From: Lithodes maja
Lineage: Eukaryota; Arthropoda; Malacostraca; Decapoda; Lithodidae
Reading direction: 5' to 3'
Assembly: GCA_037953745.1 (NCBI GenBank)
Contig: JBAKBP010001606.1
Coordinates: forward strand, 33,271 to 97,270
DNA: 64,000 nt
Both the position numbers and the translations under genes were made by a program. Positions 32,440-43,949 of the stretch are shown here, in pieces (position 1 is the first letter of the stretch; every line of letters starts with the position of its first letter). A model generated the notes under the pieces. The model made no database searches and was not told the DNA's origin. It was given only the letters and a program-made list of their open reading frames with translations.

Positions 32440-33189
32440 GTAGAAGGGTAGGGAGTGAAGTACAAGGGGATAAGAGAACCGAGAGAGGAAGAAAGGGAGA
32501 AAGGGCAGAAATGAAAGCAAGAATAACGGAGTGAGAAGAAGATAGAATGAAGGAGTAGGACGGTGTGGGAATTGAAGAAGGGAAGTAGAAAGATGAGAAT
32601 AGAAGGGACAGAGGACAGAACATGGGGTAGAAGGGAAGGAAGTGGAGATCAGAGGGAAGCAGAGGACAGAACAAAAAGGTGTGAGAAGTTAAGCAAAAAG
32701 GGATGAAGGGAACAGCAAGTAGAATTATAAGTGGAGTAGAAGGAAAACAAGTGAAGAGCAGAAGGAAGCAGACAACAGAAATAAAGAGGCTTGTGGGAAA
32801 TCAAGCACAAAAGGAAGAAGGGAACAGCAAGGGGAAGTAGACAGATAAGTGGAGAAACAGAGAACAGAAAGTGTGGTTGAAGGGAAGGAACGAAGAGAGG
32901 TGGAAGCAGAGAACAGAAGACAAGAAGGGTGTGAAACAGTGAAGCAGAAAGGGAGGATGGAACAGCAAGGGGAAGTAGAAAGATAAGTGAAGCGACACAG
33001 GACAGAAAGTTGGGTAAAGGGAAGTAAGTGAAGAGCAACAGAGAACATAATATTATACTGTACAAATAATGGTGTGAGACGTGAAACAGAAAAGGAAAAA
33101 GGAATTAGCAAGGTGAAGTGGAAATATAAGTGAGAACACAGAGAGATACAATGAGGTAGAAGGGAAGGAAGTGAAGAGCAAGACGTAAG
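32440..33189 (+). repeat. Polypurine minisatellite, approximately 145-bp unit, left block
   Basis: Strongly purine-rich + strand. Diverged units of about 145 bp are visible, each with the order AAGGGAACAGCAAGGGGAAG, GATAAGTG, ACAGAAAGTG, GGGAAGGAAGTGAAGAGCA and a GTGAAGCA block. The apparent Ser/Leu/Phe-rich minus-strand frames here are translations of the repeat, not genes. Confidence 0.8.
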
Positions 33190-33705
33190 TAGAGTGTGTC
33201 AATGGGAAGATATTATTGGGATGGAATTTGTGCTGTACCTAGTATCAGTGCATTACCACAAAGCCCACCGAAACGCTAATAAAATACCCTCATTGTTCCC
33301 TCATTAAATAGCACTGTATGAATATTCCCATATTCAAAATATGCTATAGGGGTGCAATGCCTGGTGAGTTAGCTGCTCAACAGGTGGCGTTGTGTGTGTG
33401 TGTGTAAGAGTGAGTGTCCGAGTGTAGGGGATGAGACAGTGAAGCACGGGAACGAGGTGGCTTCAGAGATGGGGTCGCTTCGGACCATGAGTGAGCACCG
33501 TGCCTCATGTGAAGGCAAGATGGCAGGTGCTCGTTGTACTCTACGTGCTTCACATGCCTCACTCCCTAGACTGGAACAAGACCTCACGGGCTTCACTGCT
33601 CATTGTACAGCTGTGAATGTCCAGGCTCTCAGCCTATGCCCGAGAGGGAGTAAGTTGGAATATAGAAAACAAATACAAAATAAATAAAAATACAAATACA
33701 CAGAA
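33190..33705 (+). mobile_element. SINE copy 2, 5'-truncated, inside the minisatellite
   Basis: From about 33198 it matches the body of the SINE at 58334-59056 (blocks TAGTATCAGTGCATTACCACA, GAATATTCCCATATTCAAAATATG, CTCAGCCTATGCCCGAGAGGG), ending in an A-rich tail to about 33690. The tRNA head is missing. AGAGTGTG occurs before (33190-33197) and after (about 33708-33715) the copy and is the likely TSD. At TTAA 33304-33307 this copy is unoccupied, where the other copy holds a MITE. A GT microsatellite (33392-33404) lies inside. Confidence 0.8.
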
Positions 33706-34165
33706 CAAGAGTGTGGGGAGTGACACAAAATAGGAAGAAGGGAACAACAAGTGGTAGTAGAAAGATAAGGAATGAAACAGAAGGGAGAAAGTGGGGTACA
33801 AGGGAAGGAAGTGAAGAGCAGAAGGAAGCAGAGAACAGAAACACAAAAGGAGTGTGTGAAAAGTGAAGCAAAACGAGAAAAAGGGAACAACGAGGGGAAG
33901 TAGAAAGATAAGTGAAAACAAAAATAGGACAACAAGTGTGGTAGAAGGGAAAGAAGTAAAGAGCAGAGAGAAATAGAGAGCATAACAACAAAAGAAGTGT
34001 GTGGGAAGTGAAGCACAAAGGTAAGAAGGGAACAGATAAATAGTAGTGTGGGAAGTTAATAAACAAGGGTGAGATGAAGACAGCAGGGGTGGGAAGGAAT
34101 GAAGAGAGGGAAAAGGAGGGCAGCAAGGGGAGTAGCAGGTTGTGCAAAGTGAATAAACAGAGAAA
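33706..34165 (+). repeat. Polypurine minisatellite, approximately 145-bp unit, right block
   Basis: Continues the array cut by the SINE, with about three more units of the same 145-bp pattern. The downstream edge merges into a shorter-period repeat. Confidence 0.75.
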
Positions 34166-34835
34166 AGAGGGAACGGAAGAAAGTAGGCTAGGGGAAGTGA
34201 ATAAATAAGAGGAAATAGGAAAAAGAAAGTAAGCTATGGAAAGTGAATCAATAAGATGGGACAGTATATAGAAAGAAGGCTATATGAAGTGAATAAATAA
34301 GTGGGAAAAAATACAAGTAGGCTATGGGAAGTGAATGAACATGAGGGGACAGAAGGAAGAAAGTAGTCTATGGGATGTGATTAAATAAGAGGAAATAGGA
34401 GAAAAAAAAGTAAGCTATGGGAAGTGAATAAATAAGAGGGGACAGAAGAGAGAAAGTAGACTATGGAAAGTGAATAAATAAGAGGGGACATAAGAAAGAA
34501 AGTAAGCTATGGGCAGTGAATCACTAAGAGGGAACAGAAGAAAGAAAGTAGCCTATGGGAAGTGACTATATATGAGGAGACAGAAGAAAGAAAGTTGGCT
34601 ATGAGAAGTTAATAAAGATGATGAAGCAGAAGAAAGGAAGTAGGCTAAGGGAAGTGAATAGATAAGAGGAGGGAAAGGGAAATATAATAATGTGGGATGT
34701 GAATCAATAGGAGGACAGACAGGGAAATAAAAGGGTGTGGGAAGTGAATATATAAGAGGACAGAAAGGGGAGTAGCAGGTTGGGGAGAGTTAAGAAACAG
34801 AGCTAATAAGGTACAGAAGAAAGAAAGAAAACCCC
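34166..34835 (+). repeat. Minisatellite of approximately 46-bp unit
   Basis: Roughly a dozen diverged copies of a unit close to AGAAAGTAGGCTATGGGAAG followed by TGAATAAATAAGAGGGGACAG. Purine-rich; no frame on the + strand. Probably expanded from part of the longer unit to its left. Confidence 0.8.
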
Positions 34836-35150
34836 ATTATACCATCAAGACCGTTAAATAAATACAGCACATGACTACGATTAATATTCTTTATAGAATA
34901 CTGTACAGTATATCAGCACAATCATGTACTGCATCCAACAGCACTGAATAACCTAATGATTAAGCGAAAGGAACGAATATTTTATGGGGCACAAATCACA
35001 AACGACCGACCTCGTTAGGAAGAGTATAACAAATAACGATAACTGAGCGATAAATCAAACAGGGTAGTAGGGGAGATACAGAAGAGAGAGAACTTAACAC
35101 CTTCAGCATTATGATGCCTTTTACCTTTTATTCTGGCTAAATTTATATTA
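34836..35150. other. No gene; possible TTAA element end
   Basis: Non-coding. TTAACACCTTCAGCATTATG from 35096 resembles the left end of family A (TTAACACCTTACG and TTAACACCTTAAG), but no right end was found before the LINE begins. Confidence 0.3.
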
Positions 35151-36714
35151 TTTTATGCAGGTGTTCCTCCTGTTATACTAAAAAACTGTACTTCCGTGCT
35201 GACTCCCTGCCTAGGCAAACTCTTTCGTCTTTGTCTCTCCTCTAACGTCTTCCCTTCATGCTGAAAGTTTGCTCTCATTCAACCTGTCCCAAAGAAGGGT
35301 GACCGCTCTCAACCCTCCAACTATCGTTCAATTGCTCTCATCTCTTGTATCTCTAAAGTTTTTAAAACTATTCTTGCTTCCAAATTTCTTAAGCATTTCT
35401 CTTTACATAATCTGCTCTCAGAACGCCAGAATGGCTTCCTTAAGGGTCGCTCTACTGGTGAACTTCTTTCATATCTTACTAACTCTTGACCATCCTCCTT
35501 TCGGGACTTCGGTGAGATTTTTTCTATTGCGCTAGACATATCGAAGGCCTTCGATAGAGTCTGGCACAAATCTTTAATTTCTAAACTACACTCCTTCGGT
35601 TTCTATCCCTCTCTAATTTCCTTTCTGGCCGTTCCATAGCTGCGGTTGTGGACAGCTGTCGCTCACTTCCTCATTCTATCAACTCCGGTGTTCCTCAGGG
35701 TTCTGTCCTATATCCTATTCTCTTTCTAATTTTCATAAATAATCTACTCAACTGCACCTCCAGTCCCATCCATTCATACGCAGACGACTCTACCTTACAC
35801 TACTCAATTTGTTTTCCAGAACGCCCCAGCATTCCCTCAAAGACAAATGTAATGAAGCCATGCAACACTTATCCTCTGATCTAACTACTATTTCCAATTG
35901 GGGCAGAGAAAACCTTGTTACCTTAAATGCTTCCAAACCCCAATTTCTCCATCTATCTATCCGTCTGGAACTTCCAAAGGACTATCCCTTATTCTTCAAC
36001 AATACAAAAATCAATCCTTCATCTTCTCTCAATATTCTTGGTGTCTCTTTTTCTTCTGATCTCACTTGGAAGGACCATATTACCAGTCTTGCTAAGGCAG
36101 CCTCCCAGAAGCTGGGTGTGCTCAACCGCCTTAAGTTTGTTTTAACCCCTGCACAGCTTCTTGCTCTGTAAAGGGGAACAGCGCATCCTTGTATTGAGTA
36201 TTGATCACATGTGTGGGGGGGATCCTCTCACACTGCACTCCTAAACAAAATAGAAAGGAAGGCCTTTCGTATCATTAACTCCGGTCCACTCACCTACTCT
36301 TTGCAATCTCTCTCTGTCCGCTGCAATGCTGCATCTCTCTCGCTATTCTATCGCTACTATAATAATCAGTGTTCCTCAGATCTCTCCCAATGTATACCAC
36401 CTCCTCTACGTAGGGTACGTGGTACCTGTCTTGCAACCCAATCCCACCCGTACTCTGTGCAATTCTCAAACCCAAGAGTGAAACGTTACTCTCAGACCTT
36501 CTTCTACACACTGAGCTCTGGAACTCTCTCCCAGAATCAGTCTTTTCCTATTCATATGACTTAAATTGCTTCAAACTCTGTGTGTTCAGGCATTTTGGAT
36601 CGAACGTCCCTTGATTTTGGCCCTGGCCCTCTTTTGACTCTGGGGGAGGCACTCGATGCAGGCAGTTCTGCCTTTGGCCTCCCTCACTCACATAGAACAA
36701 ACAAAAAAAGCTTA
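35151..36714 (+). mobile_element. I/Jockey-superfamily LINE, 5'-truncated
   Basis: Begins inside the RT-leading domain (PPVILKNCTS...) and runs to a 3' UTR ending near 36714 in an A-rich stretch. It is related to the LINE at 47586-50414 (shared ALDISKAFDRVWH and YADDSTLH). The 3' UTR segment with GGCAGTTCTGCCTTTGGCCTCC is the source type of the solo tail at 2714-2787 and of the array at 60241-60540. Clade is not resolved beyond the I/Jockey side of APE-type LINEs. Confidence 0.8.
35160..36563 (+). pseudogene. I/Jockey-type reverse transcriptase, frameshifted
   Basis: RT motifs across three frames: FNLSQRR/PVPKKGDRS (about 35280), IALDISKAFDRVWHKSLI (about 35525-35580), SGVPQGSVLYPILFLIF (about 35685-35735), HSYADDSTLHYS (catalytic DD about 35780), then LTTISNWGRENLVTLNASKPQ and LNILGVSFSSDLTWKDHI. 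The C-terminal region (36211-36564) follows after a stop at 36169-36171. Several indels; not active. Confidence 0.82.
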
Positions 36715-37320
36715 AGAAGGACCTATGTTACAATTGGTAGCCCCAACGAACTTAACAATCATCTCGATCCCTGACCTCTTCGTAACTCAAAAGGACCTTG
36801 AGCAAACTGGCTGTAAATTTCCACACCTATGGCCTGGTGGACTCTTCCTAAATGATAAAAATGTCAGTCTGATTGCTTTCATTAATTTTGAGTTATAAGA
36901 AGCTAAGAGATCCAAATTATTGTCAAGTTCGTTGGCGTTACCTATAAAAGGGTTTGTTGAGATCGTACTATATCCATTTCAGTCGTACAAGTATATTATA
37001 AATAAAGAATATGATTTATTCATACGTTCCTCCTAGCAACTGATAATAAAGAATATGATTTATTCATACGTTCCTCCTAGCAACAGATAATAAGTTTATG
37101 AGAATCCTTCTGTGAAGTCTCTTGTGTTGTTTGAAATCCATTTACCACAGCCAAGCAAAACAAAAGTTTCCGCTTTTTAGTTCCATTAAGATCAAAGCTA
37201 TGTACAAAGCACACTTCATGCTGGGTGAAAGTGAAAAGTGAAAACACGTTAATGCAATACACACAAACGCTCTCTCTCTCTCTCTCTCTCAAAAATGTAT
37301 AGAAGAATAATGAAAAATGC
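36715..37320. other. No gene; AT-rich with a 44-bp tandem duplication
   Basis: A 44-bp unit starting AATAAAGAATATGATTTATT is repeated twice at about 37001-37088. It also holds the dispersed repeat shared with 32292-32400 and a CT microsatellite at 37269-37290. No supported frame. Confidence 0.6.
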
Positions 37321-38695
37321 AAGGGGAAAACTATGTATCTTCAAACCACCTACGTAACTGTGGCTATCTATTGCCTGACGCCGTGATCCCCGAAGGGGTG
37401 GCCACGAACGAACTGCCCCCATGCACCTCTGTCCCCAGTCAGTCGACGCCATTCCCCCCAACCATGTACTTCCTCACTCCATCCTTCCACCTCTCATTCG
37501 GTCTACCTCTCCCTCTCTGTCCCTCCACCTCGCTCTCGTACACCCTCTTAGTCATTCTCTCGCTTTCCATATTTTCCATATGGCCGAACCATCTCAAGTT
37601 GTTCCTTTTCACACTTTCCAGCACACTCCACACCACACCTCCTTCTTACTTCCTCATTAGTCTGTCTATCCCTCCATGTAACTCTGCACGCACTTCTTAA
37701 GTAATTCATTTCCACTGCTCTCACTCTTGGTCTGAGTCTCTCAACCAACGTCCATGCTTCGCTTCCGTAAGTCAGTGTCGGGATTACCACACTGTCATAT
37801 AAGGACTTCTTCACTTCCATACTGACCACCCTGTTTCTTGTTACTGCTTTCAGCGTTCCTACAACCCTCTTCACCTGTTGTACCCTCTCCCGCACTTCTT
37901 CATCCATAGTCCCATCTTTACTCAACACACTGCCCAGATACTTAAAAGAGTTGACGATCTCCATAGCCTGACCGTTCAGCTTCACCTCACACTCTGTGAC
38001 TTCACCCCTTTTGAAGACCATAACCTTGCTCTTCCCCGCATTTACCTTCAAATTCCGTTATTCGCACACTGTTCCAAACTCATTTACCAGACCCTGCAAC
38101 TCCCATTCATTATCACTCATCAGAACTGTATCATCTGCAAACAGCAGTATAGGTACCTTCCACTCAATTCCCTCCCTTTTCAGCGATACACCAACATCCA
38201 CTGCTCTTGATAGTATTTCTTTTATGACTCCATCCATATATACAGTAAACAACCACAGGGACATCACACACCCCCGTTTCAAACAAACATTCAAGTCAAA
38301 GAACTCGCTCTGCTCACTCTCCACACGTACTGCCGCCTTTGCACCCTCATACATGCTCTTCACTGCTTTCAGAAACTTGCCATCTACTCCGTATATTCTA
38401 AGTACTTTCTACAAACCTTCTCTATCCACTGTCATTGGCCTTCTCCAAGTCCATAAAGGCAACATACACCTTTTGTTTCTTCTCCAGATATTTCTCCACA
38501 ACACAATTCCGGGTAAATATCTGATTTACAGATCATCTTCCCTTACTAAAACCTCCCTGCTCGTCGCCTATCCATTTCTCCGTTCTCACTCTCACTCTCT
38601 CAATCACTACTGTATACCTTCCCTACTACGCTTAGAAGACATATTCCTCGGTGGTTACCAGACACTCCTCTTTCCCCTTTCCCCTTATATAGGGG
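37321..38695 (-). pseudogene. RTE-like LINE RT, 5'-truncated copy
   Basis: Reverse transcriptase read on the minus strand. The 5' cut is near 38695, in the NYRGISLL region. Motifs: VAFMDLEKA (about 38455, broken frame), GKFLKAVKSM, LKRGCVMSLWLFTVYMDGVIKEI (38250-38320; R-Q-G changed to K-R-G), LFADDTVLMSD (about 38115-38147), FKYLGSVLSKDG, and the C-terminal NNLRWFGHMENM...GRGRPNERW (37439-37560). It is the same family as the copy at 62.1-64 kb (shared MDGVI and WLF blocks). Frame breaks near 38055 and 37560. Confidence 0.82.
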
Positions 38696-39790
38696 GACTT
38701 TGGCTATACCTTGGCTAATAACAGTTACAGAAGTTATTGTCACTATTCAATATCAAAGAATATAGACATTCTTGTTAATTATGTATGTATTTTTCTATTT
38801 ATCTTACGCAGATTACCTAATTTTATCGAAGATAATATGCAGGATGCCTAGGCAAAGTTCATAAGATGGAGAGGGACATGGCAAGTAAAGGATTAACCTG
38901 GCAGTTCAGTATTGATTTGAACTAGCCTCCCGTGGAGCAAAATTTGGTCGAAAAAGGCGACCCTCGCAAAGCGTAATGTAATGTACATCAACATGTTGGC
39001 ATCACATCTACACATCTCACTGTGAAGGTTATTTGCACAATATTATGTGGCTGTCTTGTGGCCATGGTCGTAAGTTTCACGGTTGGCGAGAAATGGGCAC
39101 CGCGCACAATTTATTCGGTCCGATGCGCGCAGAAGGAGGGAGGGGAATGAATGGGAGGAATTATGTAACATTCCCTATATCTGCCTTACAAAGCAATATT
39201 ATTGCACCACAAGGCATATAGTAAGTAAAGAATTAGGACCCATAATAATTAGGAGTAGTAAAAGAATATAGCACATAAAACTATCAAGTCAGTTATATGC
39301 AGGTCGGGAGTTAGAGAGGGGAGGGAGGGAGGATGGAATTTCTCCTCCCTCCCTCCCTTGTTATTGATCCCCGCTGCAAGCAAGGTTATGTACATTATAA
39401 GGCACATTTTATCACTCCCTCGCATAAGTATATTATATGTATCGTATAATTATGGTATGTATCTGGGGATGAGGGACAGTTCTAGAGCCCTGCCATCGCC
39501 TGCACAATAATAAAGGTGTGTGAGTGTTTGTGTGAGGTGTAAGTGTATTATGATGATTGGTATCAAGAGTTGCCTTGTCGGCATTTTCCTGAACCTATTT
39601 GTAGCGAACTGGGCCTACGCCTGTGGTTTTGGTATGGGTTTGAAATCTCAGGTAAATGAAGGAAGGTGTCAGCTCACCAGAAGAACATTCTGGAAGTAAA
39701 CTCGCAGCCCCCAGGTTAAGAATTTGTATAAATAAAACCAAAGTTTCCTCCTTAGATCCGGGTATGGAAGTGTAGAAAAAATGGTGTATG
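38696..39790. other. No gene recognised
   Basis: Unassigned. It has a small inverted repeat of G- and C-rich arms near 39314-39358 (GGGAGGGAGGA / TCCTCCCTCCC around a short loop), and short frames without domains. Confidence 0.5.
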
Positions 39791-39892
39791 CTATATAGTA
39801 CATATTCATTTATTGTTACCTATATGATTGTTATTATTCATACTTATATATACATATACATACATACATACATGCAGTACATACATAACATT
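39791..39892 (-). repeat. (TATG)-type microsatellite at the 3' end of the mosaic LINE
   Basis: TACATA/CATA repeats at about 39848-39890 lie just past the stop codon of the minus-strand RT. Some RTE-type LINEs end in short tandem repeats instead of poly(A), so this may be the element's own tail. Confidence 0.5.
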
Positions 39893-40785
39893 TTAAGACT
39901 GAGTGTTCCACACATATGTGCAGTTCCAGTCTCTTGTCCTAATGGCGGCATTCCAGGCAACTCTGTTAAAGGTTGCTTCACTTGTCAAGTTTTTAAATTT
40001 GAGATCGGCATATATAGTCCGATCCCAGGTCTTCCTCGGTCCACGCCTTGGTGCAGCTCCCTCAACAATCACCGATCTTTTCACCCAATTTTGTTCATCC
40101 ATTTTTTCCACATACCCATACCACTCAAGTCTACTTGTACGCATCTCCTCGCTAATACTCTTTATATCTAAGCGTCTCCTCAGCTCAACATTTGTTATTC
40201 TATCCTGCAGGTTGGCCCCACACATCCATCTCAACATTCTCATCTCATTACGTTCCATTCTGTTAACATCCTCTACTTTAACGGCCCATGTTTCTGAGGC
40301 AAACAGCATTGCACTTCTAACACATGAAGCATACACCTTTCCCGTCACGGGAAGAGGCATTTGTTTCATGGTCAGAATTGGCAGCAGTTCTCTGAACTTC
40401 CCCCAGCCACATCTAATTCTAGCGACTGTGGCAGCCTCGGCCCCACCACCGACAGAGATGGTATCTCCTAGGTAACAAAACTTTTTCATCAGCTCCAATG
40501 ACTCATTTCCAAAATTCACAGCCACAGGATCATCATTTAACACAAGCTCGCCCTTACACACTACGCACTCAAATTTCTCAATTTCTGGCTTATCCTTCGG
40601 CAGGAGTCCTTTTATTCTACTACAGGACTTACTCCCATGATGCACCCAACATCGATAGATGCTACACCGAATCAAGTTATCGCCCACACCCTTTCCACAC
40701 ACTGCACATGGGTATGCACCGCTCTTTTCCACATTGCCTCGCCTCAACCTACAATGCATAACCTTGGTTTTGTTAATATTGACTC
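39893..40785 (-). pseudogene. Mosaic RTE-like LINE, segment 6: RT C-terminus with Cys/His finger
   Basis: Last coding segment, open for 288 codons. It begins VNINKTKVM next to the MITE border, then a finger CAVCGKGV...RCSIYRCWVHH...C, a second CVVC, FGNESLELMKKFCYLGDTIS, and a tail VELRRRLDIKSISEEMRTSRLEWYG..., ending at a stop at 39893. The upstream part of the same protein continues at 41419 beyond MITE B1, in agreement with the usual order of this LINE family. Confidence 0.82.
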
Positions 40786-41418
40786 TTAACCTCTGGACTG
40801 CGGCCAGACTCTTAAGAGGTTCTACTGAGCAAATGCGGCTAGACTCTTAAGATCCAAGGCCTAAACAAAAATTTGTAAAACACCCTAGTGGCATTCATAG
40901 CAAAGCAATTTGTGTATAGGTGAGATAATTCCCCTCTATTACTTTCTACCACTCCTACACATGTGTCCCAACCCCCCTTTCCCCTCCTACCCCCTCCTAA
41001 ATTATCAGGTATTTTCTCTATTATTCCCGATATTTATCGAGTATTTTCATGCGAGGACGGGTGGGAGAGAGAAGGGTGGTGGAGGAGTGTATCTCCAACC
41101 CTCCAAGCCAGTCTGAATGCTCCCCTTGTCTCTTAGTACGATCCGAAACAAGAGAGAGGGAGGGTGTTTGTCTCTCACCGCTCAAGGACTGATTACGACC
41201 GCGGGGCTAAAATATACAATTTTCACGAGCCAATTGCTGTTACCACTTGTTTTATTGCTTTCCAATGTTCGTATGTTCATATTAAAAGTAAAATTGGCGT
41301 ATATGGATAAGTATTAATTATATATATTGTAAATTGACGATTTTAGTCAGGAATGAATCAGAAAACCTTCGCATGGCGGGCACTTTCAAATACTATAGCT
41401 GCGCAGCTAAGAGGTTAA
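40786..41418. mobile_element. TTAA MITE, family B, copy 1
   Basis: 625 bp between TTAA 40786-40789 and TTAA 41415-41418. Ends CCTCTGGACTGCGGC and, reversed, CCTCTTAGCTGCGCAGC. It interrupts the mosaic LINE between the YVDD block and the finger. Related to 50534-51869 by blocks such as ACTCTTAAGAGGTT, GGCCTAAA, TTCATATTAAA.GTAAAAT and GACGATT.TAG.CAGGAATG. Confidence 0.85.
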
Positions 41419-41823
41419 ACCCTTGCTCACCATTTCCTCTCAACATCTTCTGAATTTTGCATCAGCATCTTGCACATTGTCAGCTATTAGGACTAAATCG
41501 TCTACATAAAACAGTTCCCACGGGAGTCCGTATCTAAAATCTCTAGACAGTGCCCCCAGGACCAACATAAAGAGGAGGGGTCTTAACACTGAACCCTGAT
41601 GAACTCCAACACAGACTATGAACCCCTCATGCAGTACACCTTTCACCCTCACCACAGTTCGCGAATCCTTATACATCTCCATTATCACACGCACCAGCCA
41701 CTCTTCCACACCAAGTTTCCTCATAGCCCACTGCACAACATCTCTAGGCACCCTGTCAAAGGCCTTCTCCAGGTCTACAGACACAAAGTAAAGATCCCTG
41801 CCTTTTAGTAAGTATCTTTCCTG
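41419..41823 (-). pseudogene. Mosaic RTE-like LINE, segment 5: RT catalytic core
   Basis: Minus-strand frame: RYLLKGRDLYFVSVDLEKAF (motif A), DRVPRDVVQWAMRKLGV, VHQGSVLRPLLFMLVL (motif B) and LFYVDDLVLIAD (YVDD, about 41494-41517). At 41824 the frame meets the TA flank of a TIR element. The preceding residues lie at 46077 and upstream. Confidence 0.85.
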
Positions 41824-42030
41824 TACAGTCAGAAACCGCAATTTCCTAGACACTTTGATAGGGCCCGGACATGTGGAGTGCATCGTTTCTGGACGACAGC
41901 CCACTTTAACTATCACAAGGCCGCATACCTATGAACTCATGTTTCGAACCAATAGATGCTTCACTCAGTCTGCCTTGTAAAATTATACGGTATTGCTGAT
42001 GCGATGCTATGATCCGTATTCATATATTTA

Positions 42031-42895
42031 TGGATATACAAATGTCAAAAATACCTTTATTACATTCCCTTACGTATCTACAGTAAATACGGACACGAAT
42101 ATTACCATAGGTTTAAAAACAAAATATGCAAATAAATTCTTCCAAATTGCAAAGTGAATGAACAGGATTTAGGAGTGTGTGTGTGTGTGTGTGTGCGTGT
42201 GTGTGTGTGTGTGTGTGTGCGCGCTATTTTCTTTGCATACTGAGATAGCATGCCCAAGACGGGGTCCCGGTGGGGGTACCAACCTTAAACGTTTCATTGG
42301 CTGTTACGAAATTTGGTAGTTTAGGCTTGCTCTCTCGTCCCCCACCCCTCAGAGAGCTGTCTTCATTTCCATGTTCCCAGTGACCACGTTATGCATACTT
42401 GTATTCATTTTGAAGAGGAGGATGTTCAGTAGGCAATTATAGTGTAATGTTTACCTTGCATTGGTGTGTAATCAATAGTTGTTGTGTAAAGTAACGATGG
42501 CAATTATGGCGTGAATTGCGAATTACGATTAGTCGAGAGTGTGTGTGTGTGTAACTGAACTGATGTGTGTTGTAATAGACATAATGCTCTACAGTAGGTG
42601 ACAACCACTGAAAACAGAAGTGTCTGCTTCATGACACACGACACAACGAACTATGCAATGTAATATTACATGTTATCATCTGGTTATGAGATTCAGGTGT
42701 GAAACGGCAATGAGTTATCAGTAGTAATATATGGGGGTATATATTGTGTATATAATTATGTATTATATTATATGTAATACCACACTAGGTTAAGCTTCGG
42801 ACGCTGATAGGTTTATATAATAATTATTCGATATTAATTTAGTAATTTTTTTATACTCCACTCTAAAGGCTATAGAAGCATCGCATCGTGATATT
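42031..42895. repeat. TIR-element interior, GT microsatellite
   Basis: AT-rich, no gene. The GT microsatellite 42175-42224 is about 50 bp with GC interruptions. A shorter GT run lies at about 42539-42552. Confidence 0.8.
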
Positions 42896-43165
42896 ACGTT
42901 TAGCCATGGCTATACTGTAGATACGTTTAGCAATGGCTATACTGTAGATACGTTTAGCAATGGCTATACTGTAGATACGTTTAGCAATGGCTATACTGTA
43001 GATACGTTTAGCAATGGCTATACTGTAGATACGTTTAGCAATGGCTATACTGTAGATACGTTTAGCAATGGCTATACTGTAGATACGTTTAGCAATGGCT
43101 ATACTGTAGATACGTTTAGCAATGGCTATACTGTAGATACGTTTAGCAATGGCTATACTGTAGAT
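42896..43165. repeat. 27-bp tandem repeat, 10 copies
   Basis: Ten contiguous copies of ACGTTTAGCAATGGCTATAC + TGTAGAT (27 bp), nearly identical; the first has GCC for GCA. A partial copy follows. Near-perfect identity among copies means recent expansion or homogenisation. There are no variable spacers, so it is not a CRISPR. Confidence 0.95.
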
Positions 43166-43440
43166 ACGTTTTCGATGTTAGTATTATATTATCTGATATA
43201 TTGCAATGTTTACACAGTGCAACAAGGTTAATAGCATGATAACAAATGGATGACTTATATGTGAGTACCGGTACCGTGTGTGTTTAATTAATAGTAACTA
43301 CTATGGATGACGTCTGATGAATCTCACACACACACAACGAAAGCCTGTCCATTCACTGCGGCTTGGTAGTGTTTCCTTACAGTCTTAATTCTTTAATAGC
43401 TATCCGTGTTTTATGTAGATACAGGAGGGAATAACAAACA

Positions 43441-43620
43441 ATGGTATTTGGTGGTAGGCCTATAATGGTTAAGGTGTCTAAAAATCTGTGTGTGATAACC
43501 CGGGTTCGAATCCTGGTGGATCACATATGTACTTTCATTAAATTCATTAGAGGTGTTTGGTGTTGTGGTGAAATTATTAATAAACAAACAAAAATAAAAA
43601 CAAAAAATAAACAAAATATA
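43441..43620 (+). mobile_element. tRNA-derived SINE-like element
   Basis: A-box-like TGGTTAAGGTG (about 43467-43477) and B-box-like GGGTTCGAATCCTGG (about 43502-43516) at tRNA spacing, followed by an unrelated body and an A-rich tail (about 43575-43618). Internal Pol III promoter plus A-rich tail is the SINE pattern. It ends right at the next inverted-repeat element. Confidence 0.65.
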
Positions 43621-43949
43621 TATATATGGTGTCCCAGGAGGAAAGGGCATAACTTTGGGAAATGATAGAACAAGGTATTCTAAACAATAAATATTCCGTA
43701 ACAAAAAGTCCAAATTTCAACAGTTAAAAAGATATTGAAGGTTTTATTTAGTGTCCTCCCCCGCATCACTGTAATGGACTCTTCCATGTCAAATAGTTTC
43801 CAACTTGTCCAAAGTGAGCTAATATGTCTATAATCATTGTGCAACTTACAGAATTATAGTATCTTTAAAATAACATGGTAAAATAATTGCAGAAAGATGG
43901 AGGTGTAGTAGGCACTAGGACAGGTAGACCAGCCTTATGGGGAAATACT

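Noticed and set aside
32435..34147. Several long minus-strand Ser/Leu/Phe-rich frames
   Set aside because: They are the complement of the polypurine minisatellite; stops are rare only because of base composition.
42896..43165. Regular repeats that could suggest a CRISPR array
   Set aside because: Units are contiguous 27-bp tandem copies without variable spacers, and the context is eukaryotic retrotransposons.
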